A stretch of DNA of 64,000 bases, taken from Bremerella sp. P1. Lineage in GTDB: Bacteria; Planctomycetota; Planctomycetia; Pirellulales; Pirellulaceae. The notes beneath the pieces are model-generated. The model worked only from the letters and a program-made list of their open reading frames with translations, was not told where the DNA came from and made no database searches. The stretch is taken from assembly GCF_028748185.1 (NCBI RefSeq), contig NZ_CP118164.1, positions 2,790,001-2,854,000 of the forward strand, in the 5' to 3' direction. Each line of letters starts with the position of its first letter. Positions within the stretch are counted from its first letter, which is position 1. The translations under genes and the position numbers were made by a program. Below, in pieces: positions 32,401 through 41,464 of the stretch.

Positions 32401-35400
32401 CCCGAGCTGTTCAAACGGAACGTCGATCGGAATCTTGTTTTTCTCGCAGATCGCGTCCAGCATCTTCATTGCGATGGGCGACTTCAGATCAGGCCACAAC
32501 CGCAGGGCCCCTTCGGCCAGGCTTCGCTTCGGATCGCTTAGCAGTGCCGTCGGATCCGCACCTGTTTGCGTACCGAGCCCTTCACAGTCTGGGCACCAAC
32601 CGAGATAGCTGTTGAAGGAGAAGTTATGCGGCGAGAGCGGATCGAAGCTGCGATCGCACGACTCGCACGAGAGCTTCTGACTCAGACGCTTGGTTCGCCA
32701 GTGAGCTTCCGGCACGTCGTCTTCCGCGTAGGCGATCACCAGCACGCCGCCAGACTGGCTGAGGGCGATTTCCACGCTGTCGGCGATACGCGGTCGGGCA
32801 TCCTGGCGCACCACGATTCGGTCGACCACTACTTCCACGTCATGCTTGCGGCGGCGATCGATCTTCGGCATGCGATCGATCGTGTGCACCACGCCATCGA
32901 CGCGAATACGCTGATAGCCGGCGGCCTTCAGCTCTTCCCACAGATCGGAGTATTGCTGCCCAGTGTCCAGATGACGCGGAGCGAGCAGGAACAGCTTGGT
33001 CCCCTCCTCTTCCTGCAGGACCTTGTCGGTGATCTGCGTCGACGTTTGCGTTTTGATTGGAACGTCGCAGTCGGGGCAATGCGGCACGCCCAAACGGCTC
33101 ATCAGCACCCGCAGGTAATCGTAAATTTCGGTGACCGTACCGACTGTCGAACGAGGCGACTTGCCGAGGTTCTTTTGCTCGATGGCGATCGCTGGCGAAA
33201 GCCCTTCGATGTGATCGACCTTCGGCTTCTGCATCTGACCGACGAACTGCCGCGCGTAGGCGCTCAGGCTTTCGACGTAGCGTCGCTGTCCTTCGGCGTA
33301 AATCGTATCCATTGCCAGCGAGCTCTTACCGCTACCACTGGGGCCGCAGAAGACGGTCATCTTGTCGCGATCGATGCCGACGCTGACGTCCTTCAAATTG
33401 TGCATCTTGGCACCACGCACGTCGATCCGCTTGGCCAGGGCCTTGGCGGTCTGCTGCGATTCTTTCGCGGCGCGTTTGATCTCGGCAACGGCGCGGCTGG
33501 TTTCGCCCTTGAGTAGTGGCTGCAGGGCTTGGCCGGTGTACGAAGCTTCGACCGCGGCAACATCTTCGGGCGTGCCTTCGGCGACGACCGTACCACCGTT
33601 GACGCCCCCTTCGGGACCGAGATCGACAACCCAGTCAGCCGTCTTGATCACGTCCAGGTTGTGCTCGACCACCAGCACCGTATTGCCGGCACTGGCAAAG
33701 TCATGCAGCACCTTCAGCAGCATCTTCGTGTCGGCGAAGTGCAGCCCGGTGGTGGGCTCGTCCAGCAGATACAACGTCTTGCCGGTGCTTCGTTTGGAAA
33801 GCTCCTTGGCCAGCTTGATACGCTGGGCTTCCCCACCGGAAAGGGTCGGCGAAGGCTGACCGAGCTTGATGTAGTCAAGACCGACGTCGTGCAGTGTTTG
33901 CAGCTTCTGAGCGATCTTGGGAACGTTCTCGAACGTCTTCAAGGCTTCTTGCACGTCCATCTCTAAGATGTCGGCAATCGACTTTTCCTTGAACAAGATC
34001 TCGAGTGTTTCACGGTTGAATCGGTGTCCTTCACACACCGGGCAGGTCACCCAGATGTCGGCCAGGAAGTCCATCTCCAGCTTGTTGGCCCCGTTCCCTT
34101 CGCACGCGCTACAGCGGCCGCCGTCGACATTGAAGCTGAAGCGGCCCGGCTTGTAGCCGCGTTTGCGGGACTCAGGCAGTTGGGCGAACAGGTCGCGGAT
34201 TTCGTCGAACACCTTGATGTAGGTCGCCGGGTTACTACGTGGCGTGCGACCGATCGGGCTTTGATCGATGGCGATCATCTTGTCGAGATGCTCGATCCCT
34301 TCGATCCGTTCGTGCTCGCCGGGTTCGCCGAGGCCGCCGTTCAAGTCGCGACGGAGCGCTTCGACCAGGATGCCGTTGATCAGCGAGCTCTTGCCGCTAC
34401 CACTAGCACCCGTGATGCAGACGAATCCGCCCAGTGGAATCTCGGCGGTGATGTTCTTCAGGTTATTCTGCGCGGCACCGACGATGCGGAGCTTCTTTTC
34501 GCCCAAAGGGCGTCGCGTCTCGGGGATTTCGATCTTGTCTTTGCCAGATAGGAACCGCCCGGTGACGCTCTCGTCGACGGCTTCCAACTGCTTGGCCGAA
34601 CCTTGGGCGACGACGTACCCGCCACGGACACCAGCGCCGGGACCGAAGTCGATAATATGATCGGCGACACGCATCGTGTCTTCGTCGTGCTCGACCACCA
34701 GGACCGTATTGCCGAGGTCGCGCAGGTCGTTGAGCGTTGCCAGCAGGCGGTCGTTATCGCGCGGGTGCAGACCGATCGACGGTTCGTCGAGGATATACGT
34801 CACGCCCACCAGGCCGCAGCCGATCTGACCGGCCAGGCGAATACGCTGCGATTCACCACCACTAAGCGTTGGTGCGGTACGGTCGAGCGTCAGGTATTCG
34901 AGCCCCACGTTCTGCAGGAAGCCGAGTCGCCCGCGAACTTCTTTGACTGCTTCTTCGGCGATCTTTTGCGAAAGGTTGTCGAGCTCGAGCTGGCCGAAGA
35001 AATCGGCCGCTTCTTGAATCGACAGCTGGCAGATCTCGGGCAGCGTGCGCGAGCCATCTTTGCCGAACGCTTTGCTGGTCGTGGTGACCTTCACGCTGCG
35101 GGCCTGGGGGTTCAAGCGATCGCCATGGCACTGCGGACAGATGACCGTGGCCATGTACTTCTCGAGCTGTCGCTGCTGCGGCTTCGAGTTCGTGTTGCGA
35201 TACTTTTCCAGCAGGTCGGGGACGATACCGCCGTAAGTGCCGCCGTACATCTGCGGGCTGTTGCCGCCACGCCAGGTGAAGGTGATGTGTTCGTCGCCGG
35301 TGCCCCACAGCAGGTAGTCGTGGTGCTCCTTAGCCATGTCGCGCCAGGCCGTTTCCAGGATGGCCCCTTTGCCCAGGTCGTACTTCCGCTCCATCGTGTC

Positions 35401-36456
35401 GGCCATACCCTGGTAGATATGACGTTTCCAGCGACCGAGCTCTTTCCACTTGCCCAGCAGTTCGATCGCCCCTTGCTTGAACGAGAGGGTTACGTCCGGC
35501 ACGAGCAGTTCGGGATCGAATGTGTAGACCTTACCGAGGCCGTCGCACGTCGGGCACATCCCTTGTGGCGAGTTGAAGCTGAATAGCTGCGGCGTTGGCG
35601 GACTGTAAGATATCCCACAGTCGACGCAGGCATAGTCGACCGAAAACATCATGTCGCCGGCAACGGCCGTCTTGCTGCGTTTGCTTTTGGCGCGTTTCTT
35701 TTTCGGAGCCGCTTCCTGGCCTTCCGGCGTTTCGTCGTCGCGAGGGGCGATGATCAGGCTGCCTTCGCCCATCTTCAGGGCTAGCTCGACCGCTTCGGCC
35801 AGGCGTCCGCGGACCCCCTCTTTGATGCTCAAGCGATCGACGACCAGTTCGATGTTGTGCCGCATCTGCCGATCGAGCTGGAGCTCGTCGTTCAGCTGGA
35901 TGATCTCGCCATCGACGCGAGCCCGGACGAAGCCCTGCTTCAACAGGTCGATGAATAGATCTTTGAACTCCCCCTTCTGGCCGCGGACCAGCGGCGCCAG
36001 GACGGCGAACGAGGTGCCTTCTTCCTGGCCGAGAATCCGTTCGAGGATTTGTTCCCGCGTCTGGGCGGTCAGCTTCTTACCACATTCACTGCAAAACCCT
36101 TGGCCAACGCGCGAGAAAATCACACGCAGGTAGTCGTAGATTTCGGTGATCGTACCGACCGTACTACGCGGGTTATTGCTGGTGGTCTTCTGCGAAATCG
36201 AGATGCTGGGGGTCAAGCCGCCGATGAAGTCGACATCGGGCTTGGGCATCTGCCCCATGAATTGCCGCGCATAGCTAGACAGGCTCTCGACGTAGCGTCG
36301 CTGTCCTTCCGCATAAACGGTATCGAACGCCAGCGAGCTTTTCCCGCTGCCGCTCACGCCCGTCAAGCAAATCAATTTATTGCGAGGAAGCGTCAGCGTG
36401 ACCTCGCGCAGATTGTGTTCGCGGGCCCCTTTGACTTCAATATCGGAAACCGGCAT
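29437..36456 (-). CDS. uvrA: Fused double-length excinuclease ABC subunit A
   Basis: 2339 residues, about 2.5 times a usual UvrA (about 950). It is a head-to-tail fusion of two complete UvrA copies, which find bulky DNA damage for UvrB/UvrC excision. Copy 1 (about 1-1000) and copy 2 (about 1009-1965) each have two ABC ATPase modules. Walker A sites (GxSGSGKS) are near residues 33, 683, 1037 and 1663. Zinc fingers are kept in all four expected places, such as CVDCGISY...CPTCDG and CSACEGNG...CPVCEG in copy 1. ABC signatures are LSGGE in modules 1, 2 and 4, but LSAGE in module 3. A 370-residue tail follows, holding two related domains at about 2025-2185 and 2194-2328. Both ATG and frame are continuous; no frameshift is seen. 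Monocistronic. Confidence 0.96.
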   Translation of the reverse strand: MPVSDIEVKGAREHNLREVTLTLPRNKLICLTGVSGSGKSSLAFDTVYAEGQRRYVESLSSYARQFMGQMPKPDVDFIGGLTPSISISQKTTSNNPRSTVGTITEIYDYLRVIFSRVGQGFCSECGKKLTAQTREQILERILGQEEGTSFAVLAPLVRGQKGEFKDLFIDLLKQGFVRARVDGEIIQLNDELQLDRQMRHNIELVVDRLSIKEGVRGRLAEAVELALKMGEGSLIIAPRDDETPEGQEAAPKKKRAKSKRSKTAVAGDMMFSVDYACVDCGISYSPPTPQLFSFNSPQGMCPTCDGLGKVYTFDPELLVPDVTLSFKQGAIELLGKWKELGRWKRHIYQGMADTMERKYDLGKGAILETAWRDMAKEHHDYLLWGTGDEHITFTWRGGNSPQMYGGTYGGIVPDLLEKYRNTNSKPQQRQLEKYMATVICPQCHGDRLNPQARSVKVTTTSKAFGKDGSRTLPEICQLSIQEAADFFGQLELDNLSQKIAEEAVKEVRGRLGFLQNVGLEYLTLDRTAPTLSGGESQRIRLAGQIGCGLVGVTYILDEPSIGLHPRDNDRLLATLNDLRDLGNTVLVVEHDEDTMRVADHIIDFGPGAGVRGGYVVAQGSAKQLEAVDESVTGRFLSGKDKIEIPETRRPLGEKKLRIVGAAQNNLKNITAEIPLGGFVCITGASGSGKSSLINGILVEALRRDLNGGLGEPGEHERIEGIEHLDKMIAIDQSPIGRTPRSNPATYIKVFDEIRDLFAQLPESRKRGYKPGRFSFNVDGGRCSACEGNGANKLEMDFLADIWVTCPVCEGHRFNRETLEILFKEKSIADILEMDVQEALKTFENVPKIAQKLQTLHDVGLDYIKLGQPSPTLSGGEAQRIKLAKELSKRSTGKTLYLLDEPTTGLHFADTKMLLKVLHDFASAGNTVLVVEHNLDVIKTADWVVDLGPEGGVNGGTVVAEGTPEDVAAVEASYTGQALQPLLKGETSRAVAEIKRAAKESQQTAKALAKRIDVRGAKMHNLKDVSVGIDRDKMTVFCGPSGSGKSSLAMDTIYAEGQRRYVESLSAYARQFVGQMQKPKVDHIEGLSPAIAIEQKNLGKSPRSTVGTVTEIYDYLRVLMSRLGVPHCPDCDVPIKTQTSTQITDKVLQEEEGTKLFLLAPRHLDTGQQYSDLWEELKAAGYQRIRVDGVVHTIDRMPKIDRRRKHDVEVVVDRIVVRQDARPRIADSVEIALSQSGGVLVIAYAEDDVPEAHWRTKRLSQKLSCESCDRSFDPLSPHNFSFNSYLGWCPDCEGLGTQTGADPTALLSDPKRSLAEGALRLWPDLKSPIAMKMLDAICEKNKIPIDVPFEQLGARQRRIILHGTGDTVYDIFTDKKKEKVDFRFQFKGLYPALEDASRLSPSFRGQLESLVAEVECTTCDGSRLRDDASAVRFRKKSMRDITSMPLAELLDFIRAAKLKKREQKIAGELLREIDNRVQFLLDVGLEYLTLRRTAPTLSAGEAQRIRLASQLGSGLCGVLYVLDEPTIGLHPRDNRRLLKALHRLRDLGNTLIVVEHDQEVIEGSDRLIDFGPQAGRHGGTIVAEGTPKQIAKAAGSVTGPYVSGKQAIYAPSNRRMMSIANNSDEDVIADFSSPSGEWLEIVGASHRNLRNVNVSIPLGALVAIGGPSGSGKSTLVQDILYNTLARRLHRASTIPGAHDALRGMENINKVIRVDQQPIGNSPSSNPATYTGVFDLIRDLFAQLPDAKVRGYTARRFSFNVEGGRCEDCQGMGQKCIEMHFLPDVWVTCETCEGLRYNEETLAVKFHGKTISEVLEMSCGQAVQLFENIPKIRRTLQTLCDVGLDYVTLGQSAPTLSGGEAQRVKLASELARPDTGRTLYLLDEPSTGLHFEDLKKLLDVFHRLVDLGNTVIVIEHNLDILKQADWVIEMGPEAGQSGGQVVTVGTPEDIVEYSKSFLKLAKKQKTDESTLTDEKGMTWLRSHTGEALGPVLEAAPLQERPLYDPHAADEEREGDLDIDDVGAQIQMPWELDGRRWHTKDRVGRDGQPCNWDGKILAEVVDRIQASDSFSDPNWNSRTIVEIAAKKKSDGWFFHGITGESWLVKLKFRVMKGTFNKYELPQELDLPTLNQMDELPIYSNDPRVKVKNLRGPFQEVEIRAHSWQEINKPEFWKFIDDAIIGFQKYEATISQDVESHMPWKKLGEKWHLSRKGFPPGKKVAWDQSVLEEVIELLKEVAPQGEILWNNQMLINMMIPGKRTAWAVVTTKKPEHVRLELKTSKASTTQGRIAELGHEPDVDQSRSGEEIVRLHFRHDADLQKGDLRAFLKEMLEGESSSGQRSLL

Positions 36457-36725
36457 AGATGCTCGTCCGTGGGTTCACTTCGCGGCTAGGTTCGATCGAA
36501 TCCATCGATTTTAGGGGACCTTCGGAGCAGGGAGAAGGGTACGCGTTAGCCCCTCGCCCAGGAAATGGACGTTGCGAAGGGGACAGTTTGGAGAGAATGC
36601 GCGGCGAGACCGCGTATTCTTCGGTTACTCCTTTCGGACTCCCCCCTTCCGATACCGGTCTGAAAATTTGTTACCATGGGTGGTTTCCTCGCTGAATCCC
36701 CTGCCCGACTCAAGAGAGACGCATC

Positions 36726-37691
36726 ATGGCCAAATTCCACGTTCTGCTGACCGACTATGCCTGGGAAGAACTGGAAATCGAAAAACAAGTGCTCGCCGAC
36801 AACGACGTCGAGTTGATCGTCGCGACCGCGAAAGACGAAGATTCGCTGGCCGCTTTGGCGAAAGAGCACCAGGTCGACGCCATCATGACCAACTGGGCCC
36901 AGGTGACCAAAAAGGTCATCTCAGCCTCCCCCAATGTGAAGATCGTGGCCCGCCTGGGGATTGGCCTCGATAACATCGACATGGAGTACTGCACTTCCCA
37001 GGGCATTCTGGTCACCAACACGCCTGACTACTGCTTAACCGAAGTAGCCGAGCATACGCTGGCGTTGCTCTTCGCGTGTGCCCGGAAGGTGGCCATGTAC
37101 CACCACGACACGATGAGCGGCAAGTACGACCTGACGGCCGGCCCGATCATGCGTCGGATGGAAGGGCAAACCCTGGGGATCGTCGGCCTGGGCAACATCG
37201 GCGTGCTGCTGGCCCAGAAGGCCAAGTGCCTGGGCTTGAACGTCGTGGCGACCAGCCGCAGCGGCAAAACGATGGACGGCGTCGAAACGGTCGATATGGA
37301 TACCCTGCTGGCAAAGTCCGACTACGTCTCGCTTCTCATCCCGGCGACCCCAGAAACGAAGAAATCGTTCGGGGCCGAGCAGTTCAAGAAGATGAAGCCG
37401 ACCGCCTACTTGATCAACACGGCTCGCGGGGCGATTGTCGATCACGATGCGTTGGCCGCGGCCCTGGAAGCCGGCGAACTGGCCGGAGCGGCCCTCGACG
37501 TGCAAGATCCGGAACCGTGCGATCTGACGATTGCTCCATACAACGATCCACGCGTGATCGTCACCCCGCACGCGGCGTTTGTGAGTGTCGAATCGCTCGA
37601 GAACATGCGCGGCCGCGTCTCGCAGCAGGTAGTTGATTGCTTGCAAGGCAAGACGCCTGAGAACGTCCGCAACGGTTTGACCGCCGGTTAA
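36726..37691 (+). CDS. D-isomer 2-hydroxyacid dehydrogenase, CtBP type
   Basis: 321-residue NAD-dependent dehydrogenase of the D-2-hydroxyacid family, nearest in motif style to C-terminal-binding-protein members. Nucleotide motif LGIVGLGNIGVLLAQKAK is at about 150. The catalytic arginine is in LINTARGAIVDHDAL, the acidic residue in ALDVQDPEP and the histidine in IVTPHAAF. The inner domain opens with KFHVLLTDYAWEELE and has VARLGIGLDNIDME. Cytoplasmic. Substrate may be 3-phosphoglycerate-like or another hydroxyacid; it is not determined. Divergent from uvrA, convergent with the next gene. Confidence 0.9.
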   Translation: MAKFHVLLTDYAWEELEIEKQVLADNDVELIVATAKDEDSLAALAKEHQVDAIMTNWAQVTKKVISASPNVKIVARLGIGLDNIDMEYCTSQGILVTNTPDYCLTEVAEHTLALLFACARKVAMYHHDTMSGKYDLTAGPIMRRMEGQTLGIVGLGNIGVLLAQKAKCLGLNVVATSRSGKTMDGVETVDMDTLLAKSDYVSLLIPATPETKKSFGAEQFKKMKPTAYLINTARGAIVDHDALAAALEAGELAGAALDVQDPEPCDLTIAPYNDPRVIVTPHAAFVSVESLENMRGRVSQQVVDCLQGKTPENVRNGLTAG

Positions 37692-37700
37692 GGCGACGAC

Positions 37701-38462
37701 TTAAGTCGCTTTCTGTTCCGGCAGCGGGTTGATCGAAAGGCCACCGCTGCTGCGGATCTCGACTTCGTACTCTTTTCCGGGACGCACTCGCATGCCTTCC
37801 GATTGCTCGCTCGCGGCACGCACGCCGTACTCGGCGGCTTTGATCGGATCGTTGGCGATGTCCCAGAAGTTGCTCCAGATCTTTTTCTCGAACTCGTTCG
37901 GCTCGTCTCGCAGGCCATACGCTTCGGGGCGTTGCCCTTCCTTGTCGATCGTGAACCCGTCAATCGGCTTTTGGTGTTCGCCGTAGATCTTCTGCAGAAT
38001 GTAGATGGAAGCGGACCGCAGCGGGTCGTTCGTCTCGACCAGTTCGTCCTCGAACTTCACGACCTTGCCGTTCACGTAAACCATGTCGCCATCAATTTTG
38101 AACTGCTGCGGCTCGGTGATCGGTTCGCCTTGCTGGTCGAGTTCGACGAACTCGACAACCGACTGAACCCGCTCGGCATCGTCCGGCTTCTCTTGGCTGA
38201 TGACCGAAAGACGCCCCACTCGGCGGTCGACCTTTAACAGCTTCAACCGCAGCGCGAGCAGATCGATCTCATTTTCCAGCTCGCCGATCTTGGCGACGTG
38301 CTGTTCGATCTCCTTCTGCTTCGCGGCGATTTCCAGTTCTTTTTCGTTGTAGACCGACCAACCGTAGTAAGAAACGGTCGAGAACGCGATCAGCAGCAGC
38401 AAGATCAACAGCGTCCGAACTGAGTTGTTAAACCGGTCGATGGCGTCCACCATCTTGGCCAT
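37701..38462 (-). CDS. Membrane-anchored coiled-coil hypothetical protein
   Basis: 253 residues. One transmembrane helix at about 18-36 (TLLILLLLIAFSTVSYYGW), then a coiled coil at about 38-80 (EKELEIAAKQKEIEQHVAKI, LENEIDLLALRLKLL). A beta-rich part follows (VVEFVELDQQGEPITEPQQF) and a mixed tail. The architecture suits an envelope scaffold or a cell-division-type bitopic protein, but no family is recognised. Start supported by a GGAG seven bases upstream. Confidence 0.72.
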   Translation of the reverse strand: MAKMVDAIDRFNNSVRTLLILLLLIAFSTVSYYGWSVYNEKELEIAAKQKEIEQHVAKIGELENEIDLLALRLKLLKVDRRVGRLSVISQEKPDDAERVQSVVEFVELDQQGEPITEPQQFKIDGDMVYVNGKVVKFEDELVETNDPLRSASIYILQKIYGEHQKPIDGFTIDKEGQRPEAYGLRDEPNEFEKKIWSNFWDIANDPIKAAEYGVRAASEQSEGMRVRPGKEYEVEIRSSGGLSINPLPEQKAT

Positions 38463-38764
38463 ACTATTGCTCCGTAAGGTTGCCCGGTGTGTGCGGGTTA
38501 GGAAGTCACGTCAAAGTAGCTAAAACATTCGAGCCGCCTCCCCCTATCGTAACTCGCCAGGCGGATGCGAACCAATCCCAACTACTGCAAGCCGGATGCC
38601 AACCGCGAAGATTGGACGAATTCTTCACCTGGCGCACGCGCAAGCGTCCACCGCACGCCCAAGAAGACTTGGGCGTGGCACCGGATTAATCAAAATGCGC
38701 TGATTCCTGTCCCCTCTCCCTTGCGAAGGGAGAGGGGACAAGTTTGTGTTGGCCGGGTGCCTGG
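38463..38764. other. Intergenic region with a hairpin repeat
   Basis: 302 bp between same-strand genes. It holds the CTCTCCC-type hairpin at 38706-38742 (arms CTGTCCCCTCTCCCTT / AAGGGAGAGGGGACA, separated by GCG). No ORF with a ribosome site was seen. Confidence 0.5.
38706..38742. repeat. CTCTCCC-type hairpin repeat
   Basis: Near-perfect stem of about 14 bp, TGTCCCCTCTCCCTT/AAGGGAGAGGGGACA, loop GCG. Nearly the same core as 11714-11748, so the copies are of recent common origin. Confidence 0.85.
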
Positions 38765-39427
38765 TCAGGGAGGCCCGCGTTGGGTCTTGTTATCCACATC
38801 GGGTGCCACGCTCAAGTCCGCTGGAGCGTGTCTTTGCCGGGCACTACCGACGCGGCTACTCGGTCCTTCCCGGGTGGCTTTTTGCGCACGCCCAGTCAGG
38901 CTAGGCCTTGGCACGTCGATTGTCGACCGCTGTTTGAGCAGCTTTCGCAGGCGTTTGATTTCGCTCCCTTGTCGGTCGAGGACCTTCAGGTGAAACGAAA
39001 CCCACGCCAGCGCACGATCCAACTGGCCGGCCGTTGGCACGCGTAGTCCGTCGATCATCTCGTCAGCGAACGAAACCCGCTTCGGTTGCTTCGGGCGTCC
39101 GGGCCGCGATGGCCGGGTGGTCTTGGCTGTCGAAGGCCGCGTGCATACTTCGGCCGTTACCGGGTGGGACGGCGATGACTTCTCTTGAGCTGCTTCTGTG
39201 CGGCCAGGCTCCTGCTCTTCAGACGCAGCGTCGACAGGTTTGTTTTCCGCTTCCGGAGTTACGGCGATGACCAGCTGCCCGACGACATCGGCCGGGATCT
39301 CGACCAAGGTTCCACAGGCCGAGCAGACGTAGGTCTTGCCAGCGCGCACGACAACCTGCGGAGTGTTCTCGGCTGAGAACGCTCCGCCCGGGGCGACCGG
39401 ATTGGGTTGAACGTGGGCTGATGACAT
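38765..39427 (-). CDS. Hypothetical protein with short cysteine motif
   Basis: 220 residues, soluble. An N-terminal VYVCSACGT-type motif (TYVCSACGTLVEIPADVVGQ) offers one CxxC only, so it is half of a zinc ribbon or a redox pair. The middle is a Pro/Ser/Glu/Lys-rich linker and the C-terminal third has a helical segment (LDRALAWVSFHLKVLDRQGS, then IKRLRKLLKQ). Not recognised as a family. Codon use is normal for the neighbourhood. No good ribosome site before the ATG, so the start is uncertain. Confidence 0.55.
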   Translation of the reverse strand: MSSAHVQPNPVAPGGAFSAENTPQVVVRAGKTYVCSACGTLVEIPADVVGQLVIAVTPEAENKPVDAASEEQEPGRTEAAQEKSSPSHPVTAEVCTRPSTAKTTRPSRPGRPKQPKRVSFADEMIDGLRVPTAGQLDRALAWVSFHLKVLDRQGSEIKRLRKLLKQRSTIDVPRPSLTGRAQKATREGPSSRVGSARQRHAPADLSVAPDVDNKTQRGPP

Positions 39428-39491
39428 GGAAATACTCGGTAGAGGTTAGGGAAACGAAGTGCTCGTCGCCAAACAGAAATTGGCTTCGAAG

Positions 39492-39517
39492 GCACTGGCC
39501 AGAGGCCAGTGGCACAC
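39492..39517. repeat. CACTGGCCAGAGG-type dispersed palindrome, solo copy
   Basis: 26 bp starting GCACTGGCCAGAGGCCAGTG and ending GGCACAC. The core CACTGGCC/GGCCAGTG is self-complementary around AGA. Matches both arms of the repeat at 57995-58087. Confidence 0.85.
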
Positions 39518-39714
39518 AGACAAAAAGATGGCTTCTCGGGGAAGAGTCCCCGTGCAAGGTTTAGGTATACCAGCCTGAGGCCACCTGAAGATAGTGCGCG
39601 CGGAATTTTGTTTCTGAGCACGAGAAAGTGTAGGTTGAGGCTCGGCCCAGTCTAAGACGTTGGTTAGATACGCGCGCTTTCGATTGGGGTAATCGGACAT
39701 ACAAAGGTCTACAC

Positions 39715-40158
39715 GTGGCAGATTGTATAATTCCTCATTACAGCATCGCCCTGGAACTGTCGACGCTCTGGCAGTTCATTGGGGGTAACAGAGGTGCCGC
39801 TTATATTGCGAGTATCCGCCCCGACTTGCCTCCGATGAAGGGAACGATCGAGAGGCTCTATATCGCACGAGCGATGGAAGGAAGCATTGAAAATCGTTGC
39901 GTTGGCAGCATCGTTTACGATTGGTGGGTCGTTGACGACTATGGCTATGAGAGCACAATCAGCCCCAGTTTCGTGTTTTCCGATAATGAATCCGAGTTAC
40001 ACGCAACAGCTACTATCCGCTTTTTCGCTTCGGGAGATAGGATAGTTCTCTGGGAGCATCTCTCAACAGGGTTTATCATCCAAAAGGCTGGCAATATAAC
40101 ACACGAACCTGGATGGTGGGAACGATTGGAATATATTGCCGACCCATTGAAACGATGA
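39715..40158 (+). CDS. Hypothetical protein, atypical base composition
   Basis: 147 residues. GTG start preceded by AAAGG seven bases upstream. Distinctly more AT-rich than the neighbours. Pattern is beta-rich (IRFFASGDRIVLWEHLSTGF, then IIQKAGNITHEPGWWERLEY), no signal peptide. No family recognised. The base composition and isolated plus-strand position between two minus-strand genes suggest a horizontally acquired cargo gene. Confidence 0.6.
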   Translation: MADCIIPHYSIALELSTLWQFIGGNRGAAYIASIRPDLPPMKGTIERLYIARAMEGSIENRCVGSIVYDWWVVDDYGYESTISPSFVFSDNESELHATATIRFFASGDRIVLWEHLSTGFIIQKAGNITHEPGWWERLEYIADPLKR

Positions 40159-40189
40159 CCCAGCCTACGAGGCTCTCACTCGATCGTCC

Positions 40190-41464
40190 CTACTCTTCAC
40201 CTCCAGGAATCCAGTGGAACAGGCTGACGGCGTTCAGTTCGCGGATGATTACGTCTTCGCCGCTTACTGCGATGTGGGCCCAGGCTTCGTCTTCGCTGAC
40301 TTTTCTTTCTTCCAATAGCTCGAACTCTTCGGGGTTGGCCTTCAACAATAGCAAACTTCCTCGTTCGTCTAATGCCAGAATACGATCCTGCTGGGCGATC
40401 AGACTGCAATACTTGCCATAGGGCTTGGAAGTCCATTTCCGCTCACCTGTTTTCAGATCGATGCAGGCGAATCGTTGGTTTTGCAGGTGCATATAAACGT
40501 GTCCGTCGATAACGACCGGTGATGACATGTAACCGGCGGCGTTGTTCTCCCATTTTTCAGTGCAGCTGAACTTCCCGTCTTCTTGGGTCACTTCATATAG
40601 CCACGATTTGTTTTTGTACGAGCTTGTGAAGACGCTATCGCCGAAGGTCACAGGCGTCTGAATGTTCATGCCTCGGAAGCTTGGCACCTCGTGTTCCCAC
40701 AGGACATCCCCATTCTCGGGGTCGACCCCTACCAGCTTTTGACGTGTCTGGACGAGAAGTTGACGCTTGCCAGCGATGGTTGCCACGCTCGGCGAAGAGA
40801 AGGCGCTGCCGAACATGCCGCCTGCATCGACTAGTGTGCGCCAGACGATTTCGCCATTGGACTTATTGAGCTTGATGAACGAGGCACCGGCCTGAACGTA
40901 TAGGTAGTTCCCATCCAGCAGCGGCGAACTGGCGAAGCCGAAAGAGGGCAGCGGTGTTTTCAGCTGCTCGACGAAATCGACACGCCATTGCTCTTTGCCG
41001 GTCTTGGCATTGAGCGAGACGAGAACGTCCCGGATGCCAGCTACGAACAGGCTTTCACCATCGAATGCGGGAGTCGCTCGAATCCAGCTTCCATTGGCAG
41101 CCGCAAAGAAGGGAACGGTCATCGCGCCTTCCCAGCGTGCCTCCCACAGGACCTCACCGCTCTTGCGATCGAGTGCGTAGGCGACCTCGTACTTGCTGTC
41201 CTCGGTGCCGGTGACAAAGACGGTTGAGTCCGAAACGACCGGGCCGGAGTAGCTCGGCGGAAGCTCGACTCGCCAGGCCTGCTGCAGCGTTTCCTCGTCT
41301 AACGATCCCGGCCACTGGGGACCTTGAACCTTGCCATCGCGGTTTGGCCCTCGCCACTGATTCCAGTCCGACGATCCATCCTGTCCGAAAAGCGAAGACT
41401 GACTCGCAAGCGCGAGGAGTACGACTGGCGAGATCTTCAGGATGGACGTGAGCATCGTAACCAT
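40190..41464 (-). CDS. Secreted PQQ-like beta-propeller protein
   Basis: About 424 residues with a signal peptide ending near SSLFGQ. The body is a PQQ/pyrrolo-quinoline-type propeller: WNQWRGPNRDGKVQGPQWPG is the typical planctomycete entry motif, followed by blades such as GEVLWEARWEG, GKEQWRVDFVEQ, GEIVWRTL, GDVLWEHEVPS and GERKWTSKPYGKY. Usually periplasmic, sometimes an electron-transfer or scaffolding protein; it does not imply a dehydrogenase. Start uncertain between two nearby Met codons; MVTMLTS at 41464 was chosen. Confidence 0.85.
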   Translation of the reverse strand: MVTMLTSILKISPVVLLALASQSSLFGQDGSSDWNQWRGPNRDGKVQGPQWPGSLDEETLQQAWRVELPPSYSGPVVSDSTVFVTGTEDSKYEVAYALDRKSGEVLWEARWEGAMTVPFFAAANGSWIRATPAFDGESLFVAGIRDVLVSLNAKTGKEQWRVDFVEQLKTPLPSFGFASSPLLDGNYLYVQAGASFIKLNKSNGEIVWRTLVDAGGMFGSAFSSPSVATIAGKRQLLVQTRQKLVGVDPENGDVLWEHEVPSFRGMNIQTPVTFGDSVFTSSYKNKSWLYEVTQEDGKFSCTEKWENNAAGYMSSPVVIDGHVYMHLQNQRFACIDLKTGERKWTSKPYGKYCSLIAQQDRILALDERGSLLLLKANPEEFELLEERKVSEDEAWAHIAVSGEDVIIRELNAVSLFHWIPGGEE

